Positions 19,226-28,962 of a stretch of DNA of 64,000 nucleotides are shown one piece after another. A model generated the notes under the pieces. That model was not told the DNA's origin. It searched no databases and saw only the letters and a program-made list of their open reading frames with translations. Within the stretch, counting starts at the first letter, position 1; the number at the start of each line of letters is the position of its first letter. The position numbers and the translations under genes are program-made. The DNA is from Nostoc sp. CHAB 5824 (GTDB lineage Bacteria > Cyanobacteriota > Cyanobacteriia > Cyanobacteriales > Nostocaceae). The stretch lies in NCBI RefSeq assembly GCF_020829665.1, contig NZ_JAIVFT010000011.1:225791-289790 (forward strand), in the 5' to 3' direction.

Positions 19226-21391
19226 CTAGTTAGTTTTTTCCACATTACTTGAGCTGTTGAATAAAGGATCGCATTTGTTTTCTACAACTACACACATGTT
19301 ACTGAGTGCTTGCTGATAATTATCCATATCATCTTGCTCAAGGAAGATTTTGGCAGATGCCTGTATATCCTCGACAGCTTTCGCCTGATTTTTGTTAGAT
19401 TCACTACCGCCATACTGTGCTAGTTCATAGCGAACCATACCTCGTTTGAGATACACTTTTGCTAGTTTGGGACTGATAGTTAATGCTTGGTTAAAGTCAG
19501 CGATCGCTTGATTATATTCTTGCTCATAATTGCTGCTATATTGAGCAATTTGATAATAGACAACACCTCGCTGAAAGTAAGCTTCGGCTTTGGATACATT
19601 AAGTTTTATCGCGTGAGTAAAATCAGAGATCGCTCTTTTGTAAGCTTGTTGAGATTCACCGCTGTATTTAGCCATTTGGGTGCGGACAATTCCCCGTCTG
19701 ATATAAGCTTCAATTTCATTATTATCCAGACCAATGGCGCGATTATAGTCTGCGATCGCTAGGTTATACTCTAGATCGGGATCGTTGCTATATTCAGCGA
19801 GCATATAGCGGGCATTACCCCGATTCACAAGAGCTTTGGTTTGATTGGGATTGATTTTGAGAGCTTGGCTATAATCTACGACTGCTCCTTCGTAGTCTTT
19901 CATGTTATAGCGGGCATTGCCACGATTTACAATAGCTCTGGCATGTGTCGGTTCTTGTTCAATTGCTCCGGTAAAGTTGGCAATTGCTTTTTCATAATCT
20001 CGGTCTTTGTAAGCAGTATAACCTTGCTGATAGTAATCAGCGAAGCTGAGTTTGTTAGTTGTCTGGCGAGACTTCAGCGTTTGTTGAGTGTAAGCATTTT
20101 GGGAAACCAACGGCTGAGTAAATTTAATCATTACGTCCGCATATCCCAATAAACCAAAACCTAGCAAGCAACAAATAATCGGGTACAACTTTGACTTCTT
20201 GGAAGGTTTATAAGACGCACCGCTTGGGGTAATTATTGGCTGCCAGTAATTTAGCTGCGGTGACATGGCCCGCTGTGGAAAATGCGGTGTCTGGGTGTAG
20301 CGCTTTTTCGGTTTGATTCGCGGTTGGAGATGTTCTCTAGCTTCGATAGCCCGATGTGATGGGAAGGGGTCGCGTCCGCCTAATCGCACAGTTCGTTCAC
20401 ACCAGGGACAGCTACGCATGTGGTTGTTGTAGCGATGCTGAGGATTTGCCGTGCAAGTAATCAGGGAATCTTCGGCTTCAGCAATAGCTGAAAGCCAAGT
20501 CTGGGCACTGGGGCGCAGCAGTGGGTTATTGTGACCCTCTTCAAAACAACGGACAAATAGTTCCTGTAAGCTGGGATGGAGAATTTCCCAAGGGGGTGCA
20601 ATGGGTGTAGGAAGATAAGGTACGTAGCGCTTTTGGCTGTAAGTGAAATGACCCGATGCAATGCGGGCTTCATAAGGCGGTGGCTCAATAGCGCCTTGAA
20701 AAATCCCCGAAAATGGGTGGGTGCCTTCCATTAAGAGTTGAAATACCAGCACTGCTAACCCAAATAAGTCGTGAGAAATTTCGCGATCGTGCTGGGCAAA
20801 AGTTTTATTCTGTAGTTCTGGTGGGGTAAACTCTGGTTTACCTACTGGGCAGCGATAAACAACATTGCTGTTGGGGTCGAGTACTTGGAAAGAGTCTGTG
20901 TCTATCAAAGTCACCAGTGCTGTGTCACTGACGAGGATATTCGACTCATTCACATCACCAATACAATATCCACTAGCGTGCAAAGCTGCAAAAGCCGCCG
21001 CCAAGTTACGAGCCGTGCGGAGCAGGTACTGATAGTTGAATAGGGGACAGTGTTGGCGACGGGTTCTAGGGTTATAAAAGTCGATGATTGGACGCATCCC
21101 TTGAATGTGTGGCATCAAAAAGCCCAGGATGATATTTTTGCCATCTGCCGCCCGTAATAAATCCTCTGGCCAAGCGATAGAGATATGCCCTAAACTCGCC
21201 GTAGGGTTTTCTGGCGGGTTGGCAAGCATCGCCTGGAGTTTATCAGCATGGGCAGTCGTTGGCTTGTGGTAAATCTTCGCCACCAAATTGTTATCGGATG
21301 GCACTGCATAAACACAAGCTTCACCGCCACGTCCCAAACTGACATTGAGACTGAGGATTTCTTTTCTAGGGGAACAACGTAGTACCTGCAT
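19226..21391 (-). CDS. Protein kinase with zinc knuckle, membrane helix and TPR repeats
   Basis: A Ser/Thr kinase-like protein of the type found with vWA and PP2C genes. The kinase domain covers about 13-305: glycine loop LGRGGEACVYAV, lysine in LVAKIYHK (K39), catalytic GDVNESNILV (D146, N151) and LIDTDSF in place of DFG. A probable metal knuckle with C313, C328 and C331 (SCPWCER) follows, then one membrane helix (about 402-420) and a series of TPRs (about 448-690; TRAIVNRGNARYNMKDYEGA is typical). It is the last gene of the three-gene set. The phosphatase downstream of vWA would counteract it. The active-site aspartates are kept, so activity is likely. Confidence 0.88.
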   Translation of the reverse strand: MQVLRCSPRKEILSLNVSLGRGGEACVYAVPSDNNLVAKIYHKPTTAHADKLQAMLANPPENPTASLGHISIAWPEDLLRAADGKNIILGFLMPHIQGMRPIIDFYNPRTRRQHCPLFNYQYLLRTARNLAAAFAALHASGYCIGDVNESNILVSDTALVTLIDTDSFQVLDPNSNVVYRCPVGKPEFTPPELQNKTFAQHDREISHDLFGLAVLVFQLLMEGTHPFSGIFQGAIEPPPYEARIASGHFTYSQKRYVPYLPTPIAPPWEILHPSLQELFVRCFEEGHNNPLLRPSAQTWLSAIAEAEDSLITCTANPQHRYNNHMRSCPWCERTVRLGGRDPFPSHRAIEAREHLQPRIKPKKRYTQTPHFPQRAMSPQLNYWQPIITPSGASYKPSKKSKLYPIICCLLGFGLLGYADVMIKFTQPLVSQNAYTQQTLKSRQTTNKLSFADYYQQGYTAYKDRDYEKAIANFTGAIEQEPTHARAIVNRGNARYNMKDYEGAVVDYSQALKINPNQTKALVNRGNARYMLAEYSNDPDLEYNLAIADYNRAIGLDNNEIEAYIRRGIVRTQMAKYSGESQQAYKRAISDFTHAIKLNVSKAEAYFQRGVVYYQIAQYSSNYEQEYNQAIADFNQALTISPKLAKVYLKRGMVRYELAQYGGSESNKNQAKAVEDIQASAKIFLEQDDMDNYQQALSNMCVVVENKCDPLFNSSSNVEKTN

Positions 21392-21447
21392 AATGAAATT
21401 ACCGCTAACGGAGTTATTGTAAGATGTGAAACCTGTAAATTTTTTGC

Positions 21448-22296
21448 TTATGAGTTGTTGAATGCAGCTATAATGAGTGTTAAATCATCATCAGTGCGTT
21501 GGGTAATCCGTTCTGAGCGTAAAAACTTTACTAACTGCTCCTTTGCTTCTGTCTTATCCTTGGCATTAGCTACAAATTCAAACAGGGGAAAAAAGAAGGG
21601 TTTGTGAGGTTCGCCAACAACCATATTCAAAGCCAGCATTTGTAATCCGTCAGTGATGATGCCAACGTTTACTATGTCTGTGCGCCAGACTCTCATCTGG
21701 GCTGTATCTAAGGCAGTAGGAGAAGTTAAAAAAGTGGTTTCGTTGATGTATTCGCCGCTGTCAGGCATAGTCAGTGCCAACAGGTTGCCCATGCCATCTT
21801 TTGCCACTGCTAAACCATCACCTATCTGTACCACAGCTACAACTTCTGGTGTGGCGAGCATCACAATTAAGGTAGTTGCTAAATCTTGAGGCTGTTTGTC
21901 ACAAGTAGCCGCCTCATCCTCCACAGCTTTTTTGGCAGCTAGTATGGCATCATTTAAGAGCGATCGCACCAATGCATCATCAGTCAAAATTTTCCGCGTG
22001 AGTCCAATGGTTGAAATGTTTTCTATTGCTGTCTCCACAGCAACCATCGCTCCAACTTTCCCAAGGCTAGCAGAACCCGCGCCATCTGCTGCGGCCGCCA
22101 CTAAAACGTTATCTGATAAAATCTGCCAGTGATGAGCATCCTGACATAACTGATTGTTTTTTAAGTGACTTGTTCCACATACAGACGCAGCCACAATCTG
22201 CCATTGAGCAATCTGTTTTGATAGGTTCATAGATTTTTTTCCAGCAGCTAGCTGTGTAAACATCAAGCTGCGATTTTTAATTAGACAGTCCCCCAA
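21448..22296 (-). CDS. PP2C-family protein phosphatase
   Basis: A Mg/Mn-dependent Ser/Thr phosphatase. Metal-binding aspartates are in NQLCQDAHHW and AAADGAGSASLG, and the C-terminal TDDDLTLIIAAF is the canonical last metal site. 282 aa with this start, which overlaps the vWA gene by 16 nt; in-frame ATGs at residues 12 and 23 are alternatives, and the conserved part begins only after residue 30. Overlap implies translational coupling. With the vWA and kinase genes it forms a TerY-P-type triad, a module linked in the literature to stress and phosphorylation control in bacteria. Its target is unknown. Confidence 0.88.
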   Translation of the reverse strand: MGDCLIKNRSLMFTQLAAGKKSMNLSKQIAQWQIVAASVCGTSHLKNNQLCQDAHHWQILSDNVLVAAAADGAGSASLGKVGAMVAVETAIENISTIGLTRKILTDDALVRSLLNDAILAAKKAVEDEAATCDKQPQDLATTLIVMLATPEVVAVVQIGDGLAVAKDGMGNLLALTMPDSGEYINETTFLTSPTALDTAQMRVWRTDIVNVGIITDGLQMLALNMVVGEPHKPFFFPLFEFVANAKDKTEAKEQLVKFLRSERITQRTDDDLTLIIAAFNNS

Positions 22297-22982
22297 CCAA
22301 TCGGCGGTAATGCTACCTGTTCGTCCACCTGCGAATGGGAAACAGCTGACATACTAGTTGACAGCCAGACAAACATCTCGATAAAATTTAATCCTTTCAG
22401 CTTCAGGGGGGTACGCACAGCTATTTGATTTAAACGCGTCATATTCGCATTTTCTACACCCACTGTAAAAAATGCTACCCGCTTATTAGCCTCATCCCCC
22501 TGTAGCCGTTGGGATGCTTGCTCTACCACATTTTCTTGCTCGCCTTGCGGTTCTCCATCGGTAATCATGAATACCCAAGGACGATAGTAAGCAATGCCAT
22601 TGGCACGATACTGAGATTTCCGCTCTTGAATTATGTCTAAAGCTTTATGAATTCCTGCACCCATTGTAGTTAATCCCTGGGCTGTCAAAATCGGCGGATT
22701 GAATTGGTCGGCAGTCACAAAGTCTTGTACTACATTGATATTACTATCAAAAGTTACGATCGCCACTTCCACGCGTCTTGCTGCCAAGGAATTTTTGACT
22801 AATTCATCTTTTAAACTCAATAAACCCTGATTTAAAGCCTCAATCGGGTCTCCTTGCATCGAACCAGATGTGTCTAGTAAGAGTACACAAGGACAACGTG
22901 GTTCTGGGTTCTCAGCAAATTCTACTACTTCATCAAGTCTTAATGTATCATGCATAACTTTTTGTGTTATGTTAAAGTTCAA
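22281..22982 (-). CDS. vWA-domain protein, TerY-like
   Basis: A von Willebrand factor A domain makes up almost the whole 233 aa protein. The MIDAS metal site is complete: CVLLLDTSGSMQGDP (DxSxS, about 34-40), the threonine in TTMGAGIHKAL, and the aspartate in FMITDGEPQGE. This is the TerY-like member that starts the operon with PP2C and kinase genes. It likely serves as a scaffold or sensor whose partner choice is controlled by phosphorylation; that is family knowledge, not visible here. A promoter should lie in 22983-23050. Confidence 0.88.
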   Translation of the reverse strand: MNFNITQKVMHDTLRLDEVVEFAENPEPRCPCVLLLDTSGSMQGDPIEALNQGLLSLKDELVKNSLAARRVEVAIVTFDSNINVVQDFVTADQFNPPILTAQGLTTMGAGIHKALDIIQERKSQYRANGIAYYRPWVFMITDGEPQGEQENVVEQASQRLQGDEANKRVAFFTVGVENANMTRLNQIAVRTPLKLKGLNFIEMFVWLSTSMSAVSHSQVDEQVALPPIGWGTV

Positions 22983-23699
22983 AGCTTTGTTTTCCCTTGC
23001 TCAGAGTATATAATTACAGTCGCTGAGGCGACTTACAGAATATAGTATCTAGTGGTAGACGCTCTAATTTTTATTAAACAAATTTTTTTCATGAAGTTCT
23101 TTACATATTTAAAAAGAACTTGAGAACAGTTTAGTTTAGCAAAAAAGAGTTTATCAAAACCCAGCATTCCCTGTTGTAATGTATCTACCCAAAATTTATA
23201 TCCATTAACCCTACAGTACAATAAATACGTAAACTTTCCTATATAACTTTTTAAAGATTTTATGTAGGATAATCGGTGTTTTACATAAAAGTAATTAACC
23301 CTAATTAAGCTCATTAGCTCTAGAAGTATACCAGTGTAACTGTAAAGACTTGGAATCGAATTTACCTTTTTAAGTGAGTGGGCATCAATAAACATCATTA
23401 TTAAGGTCTTCAGCCAAAAGTTGTCGGTAGTAAGTAAAATCCAGAAGTAACCAACATCTACTAATAATCTAGCTATGATAGGTGTTTACGTTTATTCATA
23501 CCCACATACTTTTTTTTGAGATAAATCAATTAAGTATAATGTGCCAAATGTAACAAGCAGTCTCTAGAAGTTATTACTTTTAATATATACATATTTTAAA
23601 AGGAATAATTTGTGCGTAGAGAAATATTACAAAGAAGAAAATACTTCATAGCTAATATCTTCAATTTACAAATGTTTAGTTGTTGATTCCGCAAAAAAC
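22983..23699. other. AT-rich divergent intergenic region
   Basis: 717 bp between the divergently transcribed vWA gene and the PatA-like gene, so it should hold promoters for both. A minus-strand frame of 121 codons at 23033-23398 is AT-rich and matches nothing I know, with no clear ribosome binding site. I do not call it a gene. Confidence 0.5.
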
Positions 23700-23708
23700 T
23701 TGAGAAAT

Positions 23709-25115
23709 ATGAATAATTCTGGTGCATTCACCAAACTACGTCCTCTAAGCTTGTTAAGACAGTTATCTAATTGCTCCGACAGTACTTGTTTGCAAGCATT
23801 GAGTAACTCAGTTTCTTGGTCGATTTACCTAGAACAGGGAAAAATAACCTACGCTACCCATTCAGTGGAACCGTTTGATCGAGTAGAACGTCATTTGCGT
23901 CGCCTCAGCCACCAAATTCCACTGCTTACTAGTGAAGTTCGGATTCAACTACGTCTAATGTTTGAACCTGATTCACACATTCAGTTAATCGAAGATGACA
24001 GCAATTCGAGAAGCTACCCTCCTGAGTATCAGGCTATATCCTGGCTTGTTAGTCAACAATATCTACATTCTACACAAGCAGCAGTGCTGATTCAGGAATT
24101 AGTTCAAGAGGTGATTGAATCATTTTTGCTAATCAAAGAAGGTACTTATGAATTAGCAGAACCACTTGATAAAATGCCAAGAATTTGTAGGCTAAATGTA
24201 GAAAAAATTCTAGAATCTTGCCAAGTAAAATTACAAAATTGGCAAGCTTTTGTTCCCCAAATTTCTTCTCCATATCAACGTCCATATCTGTTGATTAATA
24301 GCAAAATTGAGGAAAAAGATTTACCAAAACTTCAGCCAGATTTAACTAATTGGATGAAGGGTTTCAGCCTGTGTCATCTGGCTACGATTTTGAATCAGGA
24401 TGAAATCCAACTGGCTCGCAACTTATACCCTTACATACTTAAGGGTGCGATTATCTTGCATGAACCCGATCCACCATTTGATAAATTACCAAAGATATTT
24501 GAAGAGCGATGTCTACGACAGGCTACGCCTACGGTTTTATCAAAATTCATAAGAGAGTTAGTTGACACCAAAAAAGAACTAAGTACTACCGTCAATTCTT
24601 TCCCAGATATTTCTGAAGAGAATTTAGCTCCTGTTCAGCAATTACCACAAATTTCTCCTCCTTCAAAAGAGAACTTTCAGGAACCAACAATATCAAATAA
24701 CATAAATCCTGCTTCCCAAATAGTAACGGCTGCTACTGTAACGGCACAAAAAGTCCACAAAATTGTTTCTGTAGATGATAGCCCCACAATTCTCAAAGAA
24801 ATTAGCCGTTTCTTAGAAAATGAAAATTTTTCTGTAGTGACTATCAACGATCCGGTAAAAGCGGTTTTGTCAATTATAAGGCACAAACCGGACTTAATTT
24901 TGCTGGATTTAAATATGCTAGGAATCGATGGTTATGAGTTGTGTCGTATTATACGAAATAATTCAATATTTCAAAAGACTCCGATCATTTTTGTCACTGG
25001 TAGTAAAGGGATTGTAGACAAAGTAAAAGCGAAATTAGTAGGCGCATCTGGATATCTTACTAAACCGTTTACTCGCGCCGAATTACTGAAAATAGTTTTT
25101 ATGCATTTGACTTAG
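23709..25115 (+). CDS. PatA-like response regulator
   Basis: A regulator with the cyanobacterial PatA N-terminal domain (LRPLSLLRQLSNCSDSTCLQ; VSWSIYLEQGKITYATHSVE; FDRVERHLRRLSHQIP) and a C-terminal receiver domain. The receiver has the acidic pair in VDDSP (about 357), the phospho-acceptor in LILLDLNMLGIDGY, and the lysine in GYLTKPF. No DNA-binding output domain follows. Family members control heterocyst pattern (PatA) or motility/type IV pilus responses. I use ATG at 23709; a TTG three codons earlier gives MRNMNN. The linker (about 290-345) is low-complexity, rich in P, Q and S. Confidence 0.85.
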   Translation: MNNSGAFTKLRPLSLLRQLSNCSDSTCLQALSNSVSWSIYLEQGKITYATHSVEPFDRVERHLRRLSHQIPLLTSEVRIQLRLMFEPDSHIQLIEDDSNSRSYPPEYQAISWLVSQQYLHSTQAAVLIQELVQEVIESFLLIKEGTYELAEPLDKMPRICRLNVEKILESCQVKLQNWQAFVPQISSPYQRPYLLINSKIEEKDLPKLQPDLTNWMKGFSLCHLATILNQDEIQLARNLYPYILKGAIILHEPDPPFDKLPKIFEERCLRQATPTVLSKFIRELVDTKKELSTTVNSFPDISEENLAPVQQLPQISPPSKENFQEPTISNNINPASQIVTAATVTAQKVHKIVSVDDSPTILKEISRFLENENFSVVTINDPVKAVLSIIRHKPDLILLDLNMLGIDGYELCRIIRNNSIFQKTPIIFVTGSKGIVDKVKAKLVGASGYLTKPFTRAELLKIVFMHLT

Positions 25116-25170
25116 ATTAACCACTCCATTGATTTTTTTGATCCACATTACTTTGTGCGATAATCTACAC

Positions 25171-25371
25171 ATGACTACTAATCTAGAAATTAACGAAAAC
25201 TTAATTAAGGAAGCTCTCGAACTTGGTGGTCATTCAACTAAAAATGCCGTTGTTGAAGAGGCATTACGAGAGTATGTACAACGTCGAAAGCAACTGAAAA
25301 TTCTGGAGCTATTTGGCACGATTGAATACGAGGATGATTATGACTACAAGCAACAACGCCGCAGTGGATGA
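25171..25371 (+). CDS. vapB: VapB-type antitoxin
   Basis: A 66-residue antitoxin with an N-terminal ribbon-helix-helix region (TTNLEINENLIKEALELGGH; NAVVEEALREYVQRRKQ) and a C-terminal tail that would wrap the toxin (FGTIEYEDDYDYKQQ). I start at ATG 25171; a longer frame from 25129 adds 14 residues without homology. It overlaps the vapC start as ATGA (25368-25371), the usual coupled arrangement. Because the partner toxin is frameshifted, this copy may now act as an orphan antitoxin. Confidence 0.85.
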   Translation: MTTNLEINENLIKEALELGGHSTKNAVVEEALREYVQRRKQLKILELFGTIEYEDDYDYKQQRRSG

Positions 25372-25771
25372 AAGTCATTGTTGATACTTCAGTCTGTCTT
25401 TAGCTCTCAGACGCAATTATAAAATTGACGGCTCACCTCATGTTGCAGTGTTGCGAGAATTAATTACTGATGGTCGAGTTGTTTTGTTGGGTGCTGTCCA
25501 GCAAGAGATACTCTCAGGGATTCGTGACGCCAACCAATACAATCGGCTGAAAAGTTATCTCCGTGCATTTCCCAATCTCGAGTTAGATTTAGAAGACTAT
25601 GAGCTTGCTTCTGAGTTTTATAATATTTGCCGAAGCAACGGTATTCAAGGTGCAAACACAGATTTCCTAATTTGTTCCACAGCTGCTCGGAGAAATTACA
25701 AAATAATAACCACAGATAACGATTTTGAAAATTTCAGTCAGCATATTCCCATAATATTGTTTCGATGCTAG
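25368..25771 (+). pseudogene. vapC: VapC PIN-domain toxin, frameshifted
   Basis: Starts ATG within the vapB stop and reads MKVIVDTSVCL then TAG at 25401. Shifting the frame by one base at 25396/25397 restores SLALRRNYKID and the rest of a PIN domain down to GANTDFLICSTAARRNYKII and a stop at 25771. The expected sequence is DTSVWSLALRR, so a single G appears to be missing after TG at 25395-25396. The PIN acidic residues (D in VDTSV, later E and the D in GANTDF) are otherwise kept. Either the toxin was inactivated recently or the base is a sequencing error. Internal GTG at 25448 could give only a fragment. Confidence 0.85.
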
Positions 25772-25854
25772 GTCTACGCTACTTAACGCTGGACTCAAGT
25801 TAGAGTATAAAGTTTTGCTCATAATGCCAGTCTTTTCCTTAACTCAGCCTCCAA

Positions 25855-26001
25855 CTATTCACCTGTGCTAACCACAACCCTATTTGGCTTGGCTCTAACA
25901 ATTCTTAAATAGTGTTGAAAAGCTTCTTCATCCTGGGGATGATGCTTTACATATTCCCGTAATTCCGCTTCAGTTAATTGCTGATAATTTAAATTACTCA
26001 T
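25855..26001 (-). CDS. Small DUF6887-like protein
   Basis: A 48-residue protein beginning MSNLNYQQLTEAELREYV and including HHPQDEEAFQHYLRI. This matches a small family common in cyanobacteria (DUF6887-type by recall), normally encoded beside a second small protein of the DUF6888 type. Here the upstream partner position (26117-26176, minus) holds only a 19-codon peptide, MEPTIEQLKAFYDLCVQSK, which looks like the start of such a partner cut by a stop. Function unknown; these pairs have been suggested to be toxin-antitoxin-like, which I cannot test. The rest of 25772-26392 shows no gene. Confidence 0.65.
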   Translation of the reverse strand: MSNLNYQQLTEAELREYVKHHPQDEEAFQHYLRIVRAKPNRVVVSTGE

Positions 26002-26392
26002 TGGATGATTTCTTCTGTGTTATTCAAAATTTATACTTGAATAGTTTGACCTATATAACACTACTATTCTTTGCGATCGCGTGTCGTACCTGGTTAGCTC
26101 AACCGTTTGTAGTAAGTTACTTACTCTGCACACATAAATCATAGAAAGCCTTTAACTGTTCAATCGTGGGTTCCATTTGTATATATGAGCTACTGCTCTT
26201 TTAGCAAACATATCTCCCACATTGACACAAGCCAAGACACGAAGAAAAGATTAGCATGAGAGATTGTTCTGCCAGTCTAACGTAGTAGGATTGTTCAAGT
26301 GAAAGAGTAAGCCTTGCGGGACGAGTAGCCATCGATCGCTTCTTGCACCCTAAAATAAGAGCAAAAGACGATTCCTAAAACAAGCACACTCC

Positions 26393-28855
26393 ATGCGTAT
26401 TTCTCTAAATTGGCTGCGCGAACTAGTAGAGATAAAACTTAATCCAGAAGAATTAGCCGAAACCCTGACAATGGCAGGGTTTGAGGTTGAAGAGATTGAA
26501 GACCGCCGCACTTGGGCAAATGGCGTGGTTGTAGGGAAAGTGCTTGAGCGTCAACCCCACCCCAACGCCGATAAATTGAGTGTTTGCCAAGTGGATATCG
26601 GTGCAGATGAGACTTTAAATATTGTCTGTGGCGCTGCCAATGTGAAGGCAGATATTTATGTACCAGTGGCAACTACGGGTACTTACTTACCCAACATCGA
26701 TTTAAAAATTAAACCTGCAAAATTGCGTGGTGTCCCATCTCAAGGCATGATTTGTTCTTTAAAGGAACTCGGTTTGCCCACTGATATAGACGGAATTCAT
26801 ATTTTTACCCAGGAAAATTTACCATTGGGTAGTGATGTGCGTCCTTTGTTGGGTCTAGATGATGTCATTTTAGACTTAACTGCAACTGCAAATCGCGCTG
26901 ATGCTCTGAGTATGGTAGGCGTAGCACGGGAAGTAGCAGCTTTAACTGGTGGAAAGTTAAGCATTCCTGAACCCGGTGAAGTCTCTATTACCAAAAGTGC
27001 CGGAAATTTAGCTTTAAAAATTGCCGATACCCAAGCTTGTCCTGCATACATTGGTACGGTAATTGAACAGGTAAAAATTGCTCCATCTCCCGAATGGTTA
27101 CAACAGCGTTTGCGGGCTGCTGGGGTACGTCCTATTAGCAATGTCGTAGACATTACTAATTACGTTTTGTTGGAATGGGGACAACCGCTGCACGCCTTTG
27201 ACCGCGATCGCCTAAAATCAGTTGCAAGTAGCGAAAATTTAACCATCGGTGTCCGCTTCGCTAATCATGGAGAATCTTTAAAAACCCTGGATGGACAAAC
27301 TCGCACCCTATCAACCCAAAATTTGTTAATTACCGCCAACGACAGACCCGTTGCACTGGCGGGAGTCATGGGTGGAGAAGAAACAGAAGTCCATCAAGGG
27401 ACTCAAAGCCTAGTTTTAGAAGCAGCTTTATTTGATTCCGTAGCAATTCGCCGTTCTTCCCGGAGTGTTGGGTTAAGAAGTGAGGCTTCTGGCAGATACG
27501 AACGGGGAGTTAACCGGGCTGAGTTGGAAATAGCTAATCGCCGCGCCTTATCTTTAATTAGCGAATTAGCTAGTGGAATTCTTGTCCAACAAGAAATTGC
27601 CGACACCCGCCCCGACCCATCTACCTGGAGTCGTTCCATCGCATTGCGTTTAGACCGAGTTAATCAGATATTGGGGCCAATCGATTTAGGAGAGGACACA
27701 GGTGAACTCCAAGCACAAGATGTTGAGCGCATCCTGACAGCATTGGGATGTCAGTTGACTCCTTCAGCCGATGTTCCACGAGAAAATAGCACGCATCAAC
27801 CCACGTGGTCAGTTTCTGTCCCACCTTATCGTTACCGCGACTTAGAGCGAGAAATTGACTTAATTGAAGAAATCGCCCGCCTTTATGGCTATAACAAATT
27901 CTGCGATACCTTACCAGAAAAAGCGGAAGCTGGCTATCTGCCTTTAGACGAGGAATTGATTCGCAAGTTACGAGCTTTCCTCCGGGCTGAAGGGTTGACA
28001 GAATTAATCCACTATTCTTTAGTCAAACCAGGAGAAGACAGAGAGATAGTACTGTCAAATCCCTTATTTGTCGAATATTCAGCGCTACGAAACGATTTGA
28101 TATCTGGGCTGATTGATGCCTTTCAATACAATTTAGAGCAAGGTAATGGTGCGCTCAACGGTTTTGAAATCGGGCAAATTTTCTGGCGAGAAGAAGACGG
28201 TTTGCAAGAAACAGAAGCCCTTGCGGGGATTGTGGGAGGCGATCGCACTGTTGGCAAATGGTCAAAAAGCGGACGCGAAGAACCCATCACCTGGTTTGAA
28301 GCCAAAGGCATTTTAGAAAATGTGTTTCGGCAACTTGCCTTGCAGGTAGAATTTCAACCCGATTGTCGAGATAATCGCTTACATCCAGGACGCACCGCTT
28401 CCCTGTGGATTCGCGGTAACAGGCTGGGTATTTTTGGACAACTTCATCCCCAACTGCGACGAGAAAAAGGCTTACCAGATTCCGTTTATGTTTTTCAGTT
28501 GGATCTAGATGTGCTTTTAGATTCTCTAGGACAAGATGAAATTCTGGTTCCCACATTCCAGCCCTATTCTACCTATCCAGCTAGCGATCGCGATATCGCC
28601 TTTTTCGCACCCGTGAAAATCTCAGTTTCCGAAATTGAAAAAGTAATTACCAAAGCTGGTAAAGATTTGCTCGAATCGGTGGAATTATTTGATGAATATC
28701 GCGGCGAAAATGTCCCCGAAGGCCAGCGGAGTTTAGCATTCCGCTTAATTTATCGGGCTAGCGATCGCACCCTTACTGAGGCTGAAGTCGAACCAGTACA
28801 CAATAAAGTCCGCGAAGCCTTAGTGGAAAAATTCGGCGTAAACCTGAGAAGTTAG
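26393..28855 (+). CDS. pheT: Phenylalanine-tRNA ligase beta subunit
   Basis: The beta chain of the (alpha-beta)2 enzyme that charges tRNA-Phe. All expected parts are present over 820 aa: an N-terminal MRISLNWLRELVEI start, an EMAP-II-like tRNA-binding domain (about 40-150; HPNADKLSVCQV), the B3/B4 editing domain (about 205-385; NYVLLEWGQPLHAFD), B5 (about 405-490), the catalytic-like core (about 500-700; EEIARLYGYNKF), and the C-terminal FDX-ACB domain that grips the anticodon (PASDRDIAFFAP near 720). pheS is not in this window, which is usual in cyanobacteria where pheS and pheT are unlinked. Expression is probably constitutive; the promoter lies within 26180-26390. Confidence 0.97.
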   Translation: MRISLNWLRELVEIKLNPEELAETLTMAGFEVEEIEDRRTWANGVVVGKVLERQPHPNADKLSVCQVDIGADETLNIVCGAANVKADIYVPVATTGTYLPNIDLKIKPAKLRGVPSQGMICSLKELGLPTDIDGIHIFTQENLPLGSDVRPLLGLDDVILDLTATANRADALSMVGVAREVAALTGGKLSIPEPGEVSITKSAGNLALKIADTQACPAYIGTVIEQVKIAPSPEWLQQRLRAAGVRPISNVVDITNYVLLEWGQPLHAFDRDRLKSVASSENLTIGVRFANHGESLKTLDGQTRTLSTQNLLITANDRPVALAGVMGGEETEVHQGTQSLVLEAALFDSVAIRRSSRSVGLRSEASGRYERGVNRAELEIANRRALSLISELASGILVQQEIADTRPDPSTWSRSIALRLDRVNQILGPIDLGEDTGELQAQDVERILTALGCQLTPSADVPRENSTHQPTWSVSVPPYRYRDLEREIDLIEEIARLYGYNKFCDTLPEKAEAGYLPLDEELIRKLRAFLRAEGLTELIHYSLVKPGEDREIVLSNPLFVEYSALRNDLISGLIDAFQYNLEQGNGALNGFEIGQIFWREEDGLQETEALAGIVGGDRTVGKWSKSGREEPITWFEAKGILENVFRQLALQVEFQPDCRDNRLHPGRTASLWIRGNRLGIFGQLHPQLRREKGLPDSVYVFQLDLDVLLDSLGQDEILVPTFQPYSTYPASDRDIAFFAPVKISVSEIEKVITKAGKDLLESVELFDEYRGENVPEGQRSLAFRLIYRASDRTLTEAEVEPVHNKVREALVEKFGVNLRS

Positions 28856-28909
28856 GAGTAAAGAAGAGAAAAGATTACAGGTGACAGGGCACAGCAAAGA
28901 AAAACTATC

Positions 28910-28930
28910 CCCTGTACCCTGTACCCTGTA
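28910..28930. repeat. Heptanucleotide tandem repeat (CCCTGTA x3)
   Basis: Three perfect units of CCCTGTA between pheT and the YciI-like gene. Confidence 0.85.
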
Positions 28931-28962
28931 AACTAAGATTTTAAATTTTTAATTGATTAACC

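Noticed and set aside
23033..23398. 121-codon minus-strand frame, possible small gene
   Set aside because: AT-rich and without known motif or ribosome binding site; it lies in the region where two divergent promoters are expected. Kept as non-coding, though a remnant cannot be excluded.
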